From contig NZ_FTOL01000004.1 of NCBI RefSeq assembly GCF_900156735.1, forward strand, positions 186,001 through 250,000: 64,000 bases of DNA. Direction: 5' to 3'. Below the pieces are notes generated by a model. It saw only the letters and a list, made by a program, of their open reading frames with translations. It had not been told where the DNA came from and did not search any database. The position numbers and the translations under genes are program-made. The stretch's first letter is position 1; each line of letters starts with the position of its first letter. Origin of the DNA: Chryseobacterium ureilyticum (lineage in GTDB: Bacteria; Bacteroidota; Bacteroidia; Flavobacteriales; Weeksellaceae). Below, piece by piece: positions 18,262 through 25,984 of this stretch.

Positions 18262-18888
18262 ATGAGCTTAACAGATTATATATTATTAAAGAAAATAAAA
18301 TCAGGTGATCGACCTGCATTTATGCTCCTGTACGACCGTTATTGGGATAGTCTGTACCGCTTTGTCTTTGTACGAACAAAGGATAAGGAAGTTTCTGAAG
18401 AGTTACTTCAAAACTTATGGATGAAGATCCTTGAAAATACAGATACTATACAAACTGATGATTCTGAAAGTGCAAAAGGCTATCTGCTCAGACATCTTCA
18501 CTACAGGATATTAGATTATTATAACAGTTTTAAAAAGGCTCCTCCCACATTAAGTATCGACGAGTTTGAAACTCCCGCAGAATTGGAGATCTCCGATACG
18601 GAATATTTTGAAATTCTTGAAGAAAACGAAATTTCTGCTTTATTATCTTTGATTGACGAGGTTGTATCACGACTTCCTACCACAGAACAGCAAGTCTATG
18701 AGATGAGAATTCGACAGAATATGTCTGTGCACGAGACCGCAGAAGCCTTAGGAATAAGCAATAAAACCGTAAGTAATAAACTGAGTAAAGCATTAGGTGA
18801 GATCAGAGAACAACTCAGCCCCGAATATCAATCTTCAAAAAAGTTAATATCTATTATTATGCTGATGGAAATAATGAGTGTCTATTAA
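18262..18888 (+). CDS. RNA polymerase ECF sigma-70 factor, FecI-like
   Basis: A 208-residue sigma factor. Region 2 is at about 10-80 (SGDRPAFMLLYDRYWDSLYR, then SEELLQNLWMKI) and region 4 at about 130-190 (LPTTEQQVYEMRIRQNMSVHETAEALGISNKTVSNKL). A short hydrophobic tail (LISIIMLMEIMSV) is usual in Bacteroidota FecI proteins. It is divergent from fecR and the STN receptor and is expected to transcribe that cluster when the cargo is bound. It is the only sigma factor in the window. Confidence 0.92.
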   Translation: MSLTDYILLKKIKSGDRPAFMLLYDRYWDSLYRFVFVRTKDKEVSEELLQNLWMKILENTDTIQTDDSESAKGYLLRHLHYRILDYYNSFKKAPPTLSIDEFETPAELEISDTEYFEILEENEISALLSLIDEVVSRLPTTEQQVYEMRIRQNMSVHETAEALGISNKTVSNKLSKALGEIREQLSPEYQSSKKLISIIMLMEIMSVY

Positions 18889-18920
18889 TGATTACAATTA
18901 TCATAAAAATATTCAGCAAC

Positions 18921-19562
18921 TTACAGAATGGGTACCTGAACTGATTCAAAGCTCAGGATTTTAAAATCTGCGAGATCAGAATTTATACTTTCATCATTAT
19001 TGGTAAAAACAATGGTTTTCATTCCTGCTGCTTTTGCTGCTTTCAATCCGGAATGGCTGTCTTCCACAACAATACAATACTCAGGAGAAATTCCAAGTTG
19101 CTTGGCTGAAGTAAGATAAACAGCTGGATGTGGTTTTCCCTGCTCTTCAAATTCTGAAGAATGAACAGTATCAAATAGGTCACGAATCTGAAGTTTCTCA
19201 AGAACGGCATCAGCAACGCGTAAAGGAGCATTAGTCGCTAGCCCTATTTTATATTTCTTGCTTTTAAGGTCTTTAATAAATGTCTGTACGCCGGACATTG
19301 TACAATCTTCGGCTTGTATCAATTCAATAACCTTGGATACAACTTCCTGCTCTACTTTAGGGACATCAAGGTTTTCCCACGGAAATCTTCCATGCCAGAA
19401 TTCTGTTACTTCTTTCGTTGTCATATATTTGGTTTGAGTAGCCAGATCATCTGTTACCTGAACACCATATGATGAGAAAACATCCAGCTCTGCCTTTGCC
19501 CAAAAACCTTCAGAGTCTACAAGAACTCCATCCATGTCAAATATTACCGCCTTTACAACCAT
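18921..19562 (-). CDS. HAD phosphatase, hexitol phosphatase HxpB-like
   Basis: A 213-residue HAD-IA hydrolase. Motif I is FDMDGVLVDSE with nucleophile Asp9 and acid Asp11; a helical cap follows; motif II lies at IGLATNA; the conserved Lys is in GKPHPAVY; motif IV is VVEDSHSGLKAAKAAG. This set matches sugar- or hexitol-phosphate phosphatases of the HxpB/beta-phosphoglucomutase group. I chose the ATG at 19562 because an earlier start would overlap the upstream regulator gene and adds sequence unrelated to HAD proteins. It lies 16 bp after the SufR-like regulator gene and is probably co-transcribed with it. Confidence 0.85.
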   Translation of the reverse strand: MVVKAVIFDMDGVLVDSEGFWAKAELDVFSSYGVQVTDDLATQTKYMTTKEVTEFWHGRFPWENLDVPKVEQEVVSKVIELIQAEDCTMSGVQTFIKDLKSKKYKIGLATNAPLRVADAVLEKLQIRDLFDTVHSSEFEEQGKPHPAVYLTSAKQLGISPEYCIVVEDSHSGLKAAKAAGMKTIVFTNNDESINSDLADFKILSFESVQVPIL

Positions 19563-19578
19563 ATTTTTTAGTAATGAA

Positions 19579-20199
19579 TTACTGACTGATCTTATACACA
19601 CAACGTTGCCCTCCGGAAATAATATGATCTATCCTTTCCACCGTATATTCTTTCCCAATTAATGACTGAAAATTCGAAAGTTCGGCACGGCAGAATCCTT
19701 GGCATTCAGTCGCAGCAGCGCAGATTGGACAATGGTTTTCAATCAGAAAATAGTCTTTGCCTTCTTTCTTCCATTCAGCCATATAGCCTTCTTTAGTTCG
19801 TGCCTCGGCAAGAGCTTCCAGGCGTTGTTCAAGATTTTTTGTCTTAGAAAGTGTTTTCTCATACCGCTCATGCGTATTTTTTTCACGATCACTGATCAAT
19901 AAATCCAGAGCATTTTCTCCTAACAGATTTTTAACAGATTTCAAAAGCTGCACTGTTACTTCGGCATGAGTATCAGGAAACTGAGCCAGTCCCTTTTCTG
20001 TAAGTATATAATAAGTAGACGGTCTTCCTACCCCTTCGCTTTTTACTATAGGCTGAATCAGCCCGTCCTCGGCAAGGTTCAGTAAATGCTTTCTCGCACC
20101 CTCTTTTGTGATGGCTAATTCTTCAGAAATAAGAAGTGAAGTAGCTTCTCCTCTCATCTTTAAAAACATCAGAATGCGGTCTGCAGCCGGCTTCTTCAT
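19579..20199 (-). CDS. SufR-like Fe-S cluster-sensing transcriptional repressor
   Basis: A 206-residue regulator. The N-terminal winged helix (about 5-70) has ISEELAITKEGARKHLLNL as recognition region and a GVGRPSTYYILTEKG wing. The C-terminal part resembles SufR: HCPIC with Cys157, then C170-RAE, LGKEYTVERI-type spacing (here IGKEYTVERI), and Cys200 in GGQRCVYKI. The C157-x12-C170 spacing equals the first spacing of the SufR motif C-x12-C-x13-C-x14-C; the third cysteine is absent, but Cys160 and Cys166 are extra. SufR proteins bind Fe-S clusters and repress Fe-S assembly genes. It is divergent from the SOD operon, whose promoter carries a CAAC-N6-GTTG site. Assignment is by motif and context. 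Confidence 0.78.
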   Translation of the reverse strand: MKKPAADRILMFLKMRGEATSLLISEELAITKEGARKHLLNLAEDGLIQPIVKSEGVGRPSTYYILTEKGLAQFPDTHAEVTVQLLKSVKNLLGENALDLLISDREKNTHERYEKTLSKTKNLEQRLEALAEARTKEGYMAEWKKEGKDYFLIENHCPICAAATECQGFCRAELSNFQSLIGKEYTVERIDHIISGGQRCVYKISQ

Positions 20200-20213
20200 T
20201 TGACAATATTTAG

Positions 20214-20241
20214 GTTGTTTTATTTTTCAACAACAAAGATA
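20214..20241 (-). promoter_or_regulatory. Promoter and operator-like repeat of the SufR-like gene
   Basis: Read on the minus strand, TATCTTTG (20234-20241) is a perfect -7 element. An inverted repeat GTTGTT (20214-20219) and AACAAC (20229-20234) overlaps its end and the expected start site. CAAC at 20231-20234 followed after 6 bp by AGTC is an imperfect version of CAAC-N6-GTTG. This suggests autoregulation. Confidence 0.6.
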
Positions 20242-20320
20242 GTCATTTTCTATAATCTTTAAATAAAAACACCAAACACATCATTTTCAATATATTACAA
20301 TTCACGTCCCATCAATCTAT

Positions 20321-20342
20321 AAAACAACCAAAAAGTTGTTTT
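20321..20342 (+). promoter_or_regulatory. SufR-type operator (CAAC-N6-GTTG) over the -33 box
   Basis: AAAACAAC (20321-20328), CAAAAA, GTTGTTTT (20335-20342) is a perfect 8 bp inverted repeat. Its centre, CAAC-N6-GTTG, is the site reported for cyanobacterial SufR. The TTG at 20336-20338 is also the -33 element of the SOD promoter, so binding would block RNA polymerase. Confidence 0.75.
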
Positions 20343-20365
20343 ATTCAAATATATTGCTACCTTTG
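20336..20365 (+). promoter_or_regulatory. Promoter TTG-N19-TACCTTTG of the SOD operon
   Basis: TTG at 20336-20338 and TACCTTTG at 20358-20365 are exactly 19 bp apart, the preferred spacing of Bacteroidota sigma-A promoters. The ATG of the SOD gene is at 20392. Confidence 0.8.
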
Positions 20366-20391
20366 TCTCACATTAATCAAAAATAAATGCA

Positions 20392-21018
20392 ATGAAACCA
20401 TTTACACTACCCCAATTACCTTATGCTTATGATGCATTGGAACCATTCATAGATAAAAATACAATGACAATCCACCATCAGCGTCATCACCAAGCTTATG
20501 TAGACAATTTAAATGCTGCTTTGGAGCAAACCAATGAAACCAATCCTGACCTTGATTCATTACTTCAAAGGGTAAGTGAATACAGTCCTGCGGTAAGAAA
20601 CAATGGTGGCGGGCACTACAATCACTCATTATTCTGGGAAATTCTTTCACCTCAACCTAAATTAAATCCTGAAGGAAAACTACACGATGCTATCATTTCA
20701 ACTTTTGCAAGTCTTGAAGATTTTAAAGCTGAAATGAAGAAAGCAGGACTTGGGCAATTCGGTTCCGGATGGGTTTGGTTGTCTGTAAAATTCAACGGAT
20801 CTCTTATGATAAGTTCTACCCCTAATCAGGATAATCCAATGATGGATGTACTTTCTGTAAACAGAGGTTTTCCTATTCTTGGAATAGACGTTTGGGAACA
20901 CGCTTATTATCTTGCTTATCAAAACAAAAGAGCAGATTATCTGGATTCATTCTGGTCCGTATTGGATTGGGCTGCAGTAGAAAAAAAATATGATGAAGCT
21001 CTTTTAAAAATAAGATAA
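20392..21018 (+). CDS. Superoxide dismutase, Mn/Fe family, Mn-type motifs
   Basis: A 208-residue enzyme converting superoxide to hydrogen peroxide and oxygen. Metal ligands are His28 (TIHHQRHH), His78 (GGGHYNHSLFW), Asp166 and His170 (DVWEHAYY). The GGGH motif at 72-75 and Gln146 in PNQD are features of manganese rather than iron enzymes, although cambialistic enzymes cannot be excluded. No signal peptide, so cytosolic. It is first in an operon with DUF2480, FMN reductase, ferredoxin reductase and ferredoxin genes, and its promoter overlaps a SufR-type operator. Derepression of a Mn enzyme when Fe-S clusters are lost would make physiological sense. Confidence 0.95.
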   Translation: MKPFTLPQLPYAYDALEPFIDKNTMTIHHQRHHQAYVDNLNAALEQTNETNPDLDSLLQRVSEYSPAVRNNGGGHYNHSLFWEILSPQPKLNPEGKLHDAIISTFASLEDFKAEMKKAGLGQFGSGWVWLSVKFNGSLMISSTPNQDNPMMDVLSVNRGFPILGIDVWEHAYYLAYQNKRADYLDSFWSVLDWAAVEKKYDEALLKIR

Positions 21019-21049
21019 TCTTACAACTTTTTAGTACAAAATAAAAGCA

Positions 21050-21550
21050 ATGGATACACCGATTTTCATCAACAAAGCAGCTGCCTCAGGCATTATAGCC
21101 TTAGATCTTCTGAAATACAAACCTACAATGGAAGTTGTGGAACTGGATATTAAAGAACATCTTTTCATGGAAATGATCGTTAAGGAGAAAGAATTCAAGG
21201 AATCAATTGCCAGCACTGATTTTTCTTTGTACAAAGGCAAAGCTGTAGCAATCATCTGTTCTACAGAAGCTATTATTCCGCCTTGGGCATTTATGATATT
21301 GATGGAAAAACTACAGCCATATGCTGCATACACTGATATAAACAGTTTCGATACAGTTCTATTGGATCTGTGGAAACAAAAACTTTTAAGTGCAGATCTG
21401 GAGCAGTATCATGATCAGAAAGTGGTTGTGAAGGCGGGACCTGATATTGCTCCGGCACTTTATCTTTTGGCTACTTCCCTACTAAAACCTTTTGTGAAAA
21501 GTCTAATGTATGGCGAAATAGGCTTACCAAAAGTCATTTTTAAAAAATAA
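21050..21550 (+). CDS. DUF2480 family protein
   Basis: A 166-residue cytosolic protein. The sequence, including INKAAASGIIALDL, DIKEHLFMEMIVKEKEF and PPWAFMILMEKLQPYA, matches what I know as DUF2480, a Bacteroidota family often encoded beside SUF Fe-S assembly genes. Its biochemical role is unknown. It lies 31 bp after the SOD gene and 6 bp before the FMN reductase gene, so it belongs to the operon controlled by the SufR-type site. That context supports a role tied to Fe-S or redox stress. Confidence 0.75.
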   Translation: MDTPIFINKAAASGIIALDLLKYKPTMEVVELDIKEHLFMEMIVKEKEFKESIASTDFSLYKGKAVAIICSTEAIIPPWAFMILMEKLQPYAAYTDINSFDTVLLDLWKQKLLSADLEQYHDQKVVVKAGPDIAPALYLLATSLLKPFVKSLMYGEIGLPKVIFKK

Positions 21551-21556
21551 ACCAAT

Positions 21557-22126
21557 ATGAAAGCAATCATATTTAACGGATCACTGGAAAGAAGAACAGA
21601 GTCTACTTCCGGGCTTATTTCCAATTATTTATCAGAACGCCTGAAAGAATCAGGAATTCAGACTGATATTTTTACGCTTGCAGATTCAGGAATTCCTTTG
21701 TTTGATGTCACTTTAACGAAAACACCTTTGGCTGTGGAACGAATGACCCAAATGTTTCAGAATGCTGATATTCATTTCTGGCTGGCTCCTCTTTATCATG
21801 GCAGTATTCCGGGAGTGATGAAAAACTGCCTGGATTGGCTGGAAATTACGGCAAACTCTTATGAGCCTTATCTTACAGACAAAACAGTAGGATTGGTATG
21901 CTGGGCAGACGGTTTACAGGCAATGCAGGGAATCAATGCGATGGATACTATTGCAAAATCACTGAGAGCCTGGACGCTTCCCTTCAGTGTACCGATTCTA
22001 AGATCGTCATTATTTCATATCGATGATTCAAAACAGATCTCAGAGTTTTATTCAGGGAAACTGGATAAGCTTGTGAACATCGCAACCACTAAGAAAATTG
22101 AAAAAACTATAATAAATCAATCATAA
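21557..22126 (+). CDS. NAD(P)H-dependent FMN reductase-like flavoprotein
   Basis: A 189-residue flavodoxin-fold protein. The phosphate-binding loop is NGSLERRTESTSG (residues 5-17), with the FMN-contact region APLYHGSIPGVMKNCLDWLE near 77-96 typical of NADPH-dependent FMN reductases. It reduces FMN, or a quinone or metal ion, with NAD(P)H. It is 6 bp after the DUF2480 gene and 1 bp before the ferredoxin reductase gene. Within the operon it may supply reduced flavin or repair oxidised cofactors, which is inference. Confidence 0.85.
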   Translation: MKAIIFNGSLERRTESTSGLISNYLSERLKESGIQTDIFTLADSGIPLFDVTLTKTPLAVERMTQMFQNADIHFWLAPLYHGSIPGVMKNCLDWLEITANSYEPYLTDKTVGLVCWADGLQAMQGINAMDTIAKSLRAWTLPFSVPILRSSLFHIDDSKQISEFYSGKLDKLVNIATTKKIEKTIINQS

Positions 22127-22127
22127 C

Positions 22128-23180
22128 ATGATAGAAACAGATATACTGATCATTGGTGCCGGTCCTGCAGGGTTATTTACGGTTTTTGAAGCCGGTCTTC
22201 TCAAAATGCGATGTCATATTATTGATGCATTGCCACAGATGGGAGGTCAATTATCAGAATTATATCCCAAGAAACCCATTTTTGATATTCCGGGATTTCC
22301 AAGTGTACTGGCGGGTGAGCTGATTGACAATCTTTATGAACAAATCAAACAGTTTGAACCAGGTTTTACATTCAATGAAACGGCTGTGCATCTTTTAAAG
22401 CTGGAAGAAAATCTATTTGAAGTCATTACAGATAAAGGAACAAAACACAGAGCAAAAGCAGTAATTATTGCGGGTGGTCTCGGAAGTTTTGAACCTAAAA
22501 AACCGCCTATTGACAATATTGCATTCTATGAAGATCGTGGAGTAAATTATTTCATCAAACGTCCCGAAGATTATACAGGAAAACATGTTGTAATTGCTGG
22601 TGGTGGCGATTCAGCGCTGGATTGGACTATACATCTTGCAGAAATAGCTTCTTCTTTGACATTAATTCACAGAAGAAATGAATTCCGAGGTGCGTTGGAT
22701 TCTGTTGAAAAAGTAAAAAAATTAAAGCATGCAGGAAAGATCAATCTGATCACTCCCGCCGAAGTTATCGGAGTTAAAGGTGAACATTCTTTACAGGAAA
22801 TTGTGGTGGAAAAAGAAGGTGCTATTCAGACTATAGAAACAGATCATTTTATTCCTCTATTTGGGCTGGTTCCTAAGCTTGGACCTCTCTCGGATTGGGG
22901 TCTGGAACTTGAAAAAAATGCGATCAAGGTAGACAACAGTAAAGATTTTCAAACGAATATTTCAGGGGTTTATGCTGTAGGTGATATCAATACCTATCCT
23001 TATAAAATGAAGCTGATCTTATGTGGATTTCATGAAGCAGCCATTGCCTGCCAGAGTATTTATCAACGTCTTAATCCTAATAAAAAATTTGTTCTTAAAT
23101 ATACAACAGTAAGCGGTATTGAAGGTTTTGACGGAACAAAAAAACAGGCAGAAAAACAAGTAGTAGCAACGATTGACTAA
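22128..23180 (+). CDS. Ferredoxin--NADP(+) reductase, thioredoxin reductase-like type
   Basis: A 350-residue FAD enzyme moving electrons between NADPH and ferredoxin. The FAD Rossmann motif is GAGPAG (10-15). The MGGQLSELYPKKPIFDIPGFP block is the hallmark of the TrxR-like FNR group (Bacillus YumC type) and lacks the CxxC of real thioredoxin reductases. The NADPH motif is AGGGDSALDW near 157-166, and VYAVGDINTYPYK near 285 binds FAD. Its stop overlaps the start of the 2Fe-2S ferredoxin gene by 1 bp, so the two are translationally coupled and very likely redox partners. Confidence 0.93.
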   Translation: MIETDILIIGAGPAGLFTVFEAGLLKMRCHIIDALPQMGGQLSELYPKKPIFDIPGFPSVLAGELIDNLYEQIKQFEPGFTFNETAVHLLKLEENLFEVITDKGTKHRAKAVIIAGGLGSFEPKKPPIDNIAFYEDRGVNYFIKRPEDYTGKHVVIAGGGDSALDWTIHLAEIASSLTLIHRRNEFRGALDSVEKVKKLKHAGKINLITPAEVIGVKGEHSLQEIVVEKEGAIQTIETDHFIPLFGLVPKLGPLSDWGLELEKNAIKVDNSKDFQTNISGVYAVGDINTYPYKMKLILCGFHEAAIACQSIYQRLNPNKKFVLKYTTVSGIEGFDGTKKQAEKQVVATID

Positions 23181-23509
23181 TGACGATGAAGGATGAAATT
23201 ACAATTACTGTAACGGATCAATCCGGTACAAAACATACCCTTATCTGCCCGTTAGAAATGGGGCTTACGTTAAAAGATATTTGTAAGGCGTATGAACTTC
23301 CCATGGAAGCAATGTGCGGCGGGATGGCAATGTGTGCGACCTGTCATTGCTTTATTCTTAACGAGGAAACTTCATTGCCAGAGAAAGGTGATATAGAAGA
23401 AGCTCTTTTGTCTGAGCTCTTTACCTCAAAATCAACCAGTAGATTAGCTTGCCAAATCTATCTGACTGCTCAAATGGATGGGCTCTCTGTAGAAATTGCT
23501 GCAAATTGA
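23180..23509 (+). CDS. 2Fe-2S ferredoxin, adrenodoxin-like
   Basis: A 109-residue electron carrier. Cluster ligands are Cys46, Cys52, Cys55 (C-x5-C-x2-C in EAMCGGMAMCATC) and Cys91 (RLACQI), the spacing of adrenodoxin/Isc-type ferredoxins. Its ATG overlaps the stop of the reductase gene; a second ATG at 23186 is also possible. It probably receives electrons from that reductase and may serve Fe-S assembly or monooxygenases. Confidence 0.92.
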   Translation: MTMKDEITITVTDQSGTKHTLICPLEMGLTLKDICKAYELPMEAMCGGMAMCATCHCFILNEETSLPEKGDIEEALLSELFTSKSTSRLACQIYLTAQMDGLSVEIAAN

Positions 23510-23559
23510 CAGGTTCAAAATACAAGTTTGCACAGTTTATGATGTAATAAATTGTTGGA

Positions 23560-23598
23560 ACTGTTTTAATTAAGTTTAGTAGGGATTTCTAAAACAGT
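23560..23598. terminator. Inverted repeat between the two ferredoxin genes
   Basis: ACTGTTTTA (23560-23568) and TAAAACAGT (23590-23598) form a 9 bp stem with a 21 nt loop. It lies 50 bp after the 2Fe-2S ferredoxin gene. It may be a weak terminator or a regulatory site for the dicluster ferredoxin gene. Confidence 0.4.
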
Positions 23599-23644
23599 AC
23601 CATGTTGAAGAGATCCCTTTTTTACAACATTTAAAAATAAAAAT

Positions 23645-23995
23645 ATGGCTATAAAAATAACTGATGACTGTATCAATTGTGGAGCCTGCGAACCGGAATG
23701 CCCCAACTCAGCCATTTATGAAGGTGCCATCGACTGGCGTTGGCAGGATAAGACAAAACTTTCGGGTCATATTACTTTCCCGGATGGTACAGAAGCAGAT
23801 GCCGGAGTTTATAATCAGGCGGTTTCGGATGAAGTATATTATATTGTATCCGGAAAATGTACGGAATGTAAAGGGTTTCATGAAGAACCGCAATGTAAAG
23901 CGGTCTGTCCGGTAGATTGTTGTATTGATGATCCGGACCATAGAGAAACAGATGAAGTACTGTTAGACAGGCAAAAATTCATGCACGGAGCTTAA
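23645..23995 (+). CDS. 4Fe-4S dicluster ferredoxin
   Basis: A 116-residue electron carrier. The first cluster motif is C9-x2-C12-x2-C15-x3-C19 (CINCGACEPECP). A 55-residue insertion follows, and then the second motif CTECKGFHEEPQCKAVCPVDC. This arrangement, with a WRWQD stretch in the insertion, is common in Bacteroidota ferredoxins. It is 135 bp after the redox operon, behind an inverted repeat, so it may be a separate transcript. A 19 bp hairpin follows at 24030. Confidence 0.92.
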   Translation: MAIKITDDCINCGACEPECPNSAIYEGAIDWRWQDKTKLSGHITFPDGTEADAGVYNQAVSDEVYYIVSGKCTECKGFHEEPQCKAVCPVDCCIDDPDHRETDEVLLDRQKFMHGA

Positions 23996-24029
23996 AACTA
24001 TCAATCACAATAGTTATTCTATATTTAAA

Positions 24030-24092
24030 TTAACCACATAGAATATATAGTTTTTTCAGAATCCTGAAATTCAATATATTCTATGTGGTTAA
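24030..24092. terminator. Perfect 19 bp hairpin, bidirectional terminator, repeat family C
   Basis: TTAACCACATAGAATATAT (24030-24048) pairs perfectly with ATATATTCTATGTGGTTAA (24074-24092) around a 25 nt loop. It is between convergent genes and is followed by a T tract on the plus strand. The arm sequence TTCTATGTGGT recurs at 36316-36326, which points to a dispersed element rather than a unique terminator. Confidence 0.8.
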
Positions 24093-24116
24093 TATTGTTT
24101 TTTTGATTTCTCTTAC

Positions 24117-25052
24117 CTATTTTCCTTTAATCTCATTATAGATCTTTTGGGTAAAAGGAGTTTCAATAGTAAGCTCTTTTCCATAATTTAAAATGGCTCC
24201 GGCAAACAATTCCAATTCGTTTTCCTTTTTCCCGGAATGAATATCCAGCTGTAAAGATGTTGGAGTTTCAAAAGGAAATGTACACGCTTTTTCAAATGTC
24301 TTTTCTATAATATCTTCAGGAAGTGGAATTTCTTTTTTATCAGAGATCAGTTTTATCTCCTTCATTATTTCTGTTGCTTCATTTTTTTGCTGTTCATCAG
24401 TACATACTGTTCCAATGGATGAATTATGCTTTGCTGTTACCAGCCCGAAGCTTGCAATAAAGAAAAACTTTGTCCATATATCTGCCAAAGAATTATCCTT
24501 AAAATCAAAATCTATTTTACTCTCATGAAGCAAATCTGTTATCCATGTTATATCGCTTGAGAAATGCTCAGGATCCCTTCCTACAAACATCTTTCCAGCT
24601 TTACCTTTATGTTCCACAGTTCCTCTTTCTTTAATATGAGAAGCTACATAAATACAAGTTGGCAAAATAATATGATCAGGAAGTATTCTTCGGATTCTGT
24701 CATAAATATCTGCACCATTCATCATAGGAAGCAATACGGTATCTTTAGTAATAACTTCTGCAAGTTGTCTGCAAACATTTTCAAGATCGTATTCTTTAAC
24801 GCAGATCAGGACAAGATCAGGATTTTTAAGCTCACTGATATTTTCCACAATGGCATTAGGATAAGTTCTATCGTTTGGATGCTCAGGGGAAATAAGAACT
24901 AATCCGTTTTCTTTTACTTTATGATAGGTTTCTCCTCTTGCTACGAAAGAAACAGTATATTTTCCGGAGACTTCATTCTCCTGATTGATTTTAAACCCAA
25001 AATATCCTCCTACACCCCCTAATCCTACAACAACAATATGTTTTTTATTCAT
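24117..25052 (-). CDS. Ketopantoate reductase-like (PanE/ApbA family) protein
   Basis: A 311-residue NADPH-dependent reductase. It has an N-terminal Rossmann motif GLGGVGGYFG directly after the start, LICVKEYDLE and LLPMMNGADIYDRIRR, and the C-terminal ApbA domain with a catalytic-type Lys in WTKFFFIASFGLVTA and the late motif TPTSLQLDIHSGKKENELE. The last motif fits the conserved TSMxxDxxxGRxTE region. The family reduces 2-dehydropantoate to pantoate for coenzyme A, but paralogs act on other 2-oxo acids. I start at the ATG at 25052 because the Rossmann fold begins there; an in-frame ATG at 25082 would add ten unlikely residues. Confidence 0.85.
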   Translation of the reverse strand: MNKKHIVVVGLGGVGGYFGFKINQENEVSGKYTVSFVARGETYHKVKENGLVLISPEHPNDRTYPNAIVENISELKNPDLVLICVKEYDLENVCRQLAEVITKDTVLLPMMNGADIYDRIRRILPDHIILPTCIYVASHIKERGTVEHKGKAGKMFVGRDPEHFSSDITWITDLLHESKIDFDFKDNSLADIWTKFFFIASFGLVTAKHNSSIGTVCTDEQQKNEATEIMKEIKLISDKKEIPLPEDIIEKTFEKACTFPFETPTSLQLDIHSGKKENELELFAGAILNYGKELTIETPFTQKIYNEIKGK

Positions 25053-25082
25053 GAAATTATTTTTGACAAAGATGAATGACAT

Positions 25083-25393
25083 ATTTTAATCTATCACTTG
25101 ACAAATGAAAAGAAATGATCATTTAAATCTAAAATTATAAAAAGGAACCTGATTTTTTTCTTAAACGCAATGGAAAATAAGATATTTTTTATAATGCTTT
25201 ATTTACGAGCGCAAGGGCACTTCGTTCAGCAGAGAATATCTACTTATAAAAATCTTAGCTTAGTGAAACACCATTGCTAACGGATATAAAGTTTACAATC
25301 CAAATCTCTGCGAGCTCTGCGTTTAAATCAAAAATTATAGGAAATTACTAGGCTGACAGTAACTTCCAACTCCCATCTTCCCACTTCCATACA
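25083..25393. repeat. Dispersed palindromic element, family A (copy 2)
   Basis: This gap holds the second copy of the element seen at 6223-6340. Outer arms are TTAAACGCA (25161-25169) and TGCGTTTAA (about 25319-25327); nested arms are GCAATGG (25167-25173) and CCATTGC (25271-25277). The core GGCACTTCGTTCAGCA is at 25216-25231. No ORF was seen. Confidence 0.7.
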
Positions 25394-25984
25394 TTACTTA
25401 TTAATATCCCTTCTGATTCTACTCAGTGAACTGTCTTTTATTCCAAGATAAGATGCAATTACCTTTAAAGGAACATGCTGAAAAATATCAGGATCTTTCT
25501 TCATTAAATTAAAATATCTTGTGGAAGCCTTCTGACTCGCCATTTCAATCAGCCTGTCATGAATATTGTAATAATTTAATACAAAAAGGAGCCTGCTAAA
25601 TTCTCTAAATTCAGGAATATTATGAAAATTATATTGTACATTTTCCAAACCAGTTTCCCAAAAGGTACAGTCTGTAATGGTCTGATAAATTTCTTTTGTA
25701 GGTTGTTGCCTGAAAAACGATAGAAAATCATTCACAAAACAAGGTGCTGCATAGATATTGGTTGTAATTTCTTCATTATCTTCATTTAAAAGATAGGAAC
25801 GAACATAGCCTTTTTCCAGAAAATAAGTCTTGGTACTTACGGTATTCTGATCCAGCAAAATTGTATTTGACTTTAAATCAAAATGATTGAAGCTTTCTGT
25901 AATTTTTTCCACCACTTCATCTTTTATACTGAATAAAGAATGAAAATAATTATTAATTGAAGATTTATCCATTGAAAATGACAA
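25394..25984 (-). CDS. Crp/Fnr family transcriptional regulator
   Basis: A 196-residue protein. An N-terminal cyclic-nucleotide-binding beta barrel (about 25-120, with NTILLDQNTVSTKTYFLEKGYVRSYL) precedes a C-terminal helix-turn-helix (PLKVIASYLGIKDSSLSRIRR, about 172-192). It lacks the Cys residues of Fnr and the key cAMP-binding Glu/Arg pattern, as most Bacteroidota homologs do. The signal is unknown. It is a single gene next to unrelated metabolic genes. Confidence 0.88.
   Translation of the reverse strand: MSFSMDKSSINNYFHSLFSIKDEVVEKITESFNHFDLKSNTILLDQNTVSTKTYFLEKGYVRSYLLNEDNEEITTNIYAAPCFVNDFLSFFRQQPTKEIYQTITDCTFWETGLENVQYNFHNIPEFREFSRLLFVLNYYNIHDRLIEMASQKASTRYFNLMKKDPDIFQHVPLKVIASYLGIKDSSLSRIRRDINK

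Noticed and set aside
18990..19231. 62-codon frame overlapping the HAD gene
   Set aside because: It is a shifted-frame shadow of the HAD phosphatase and has no independent support.
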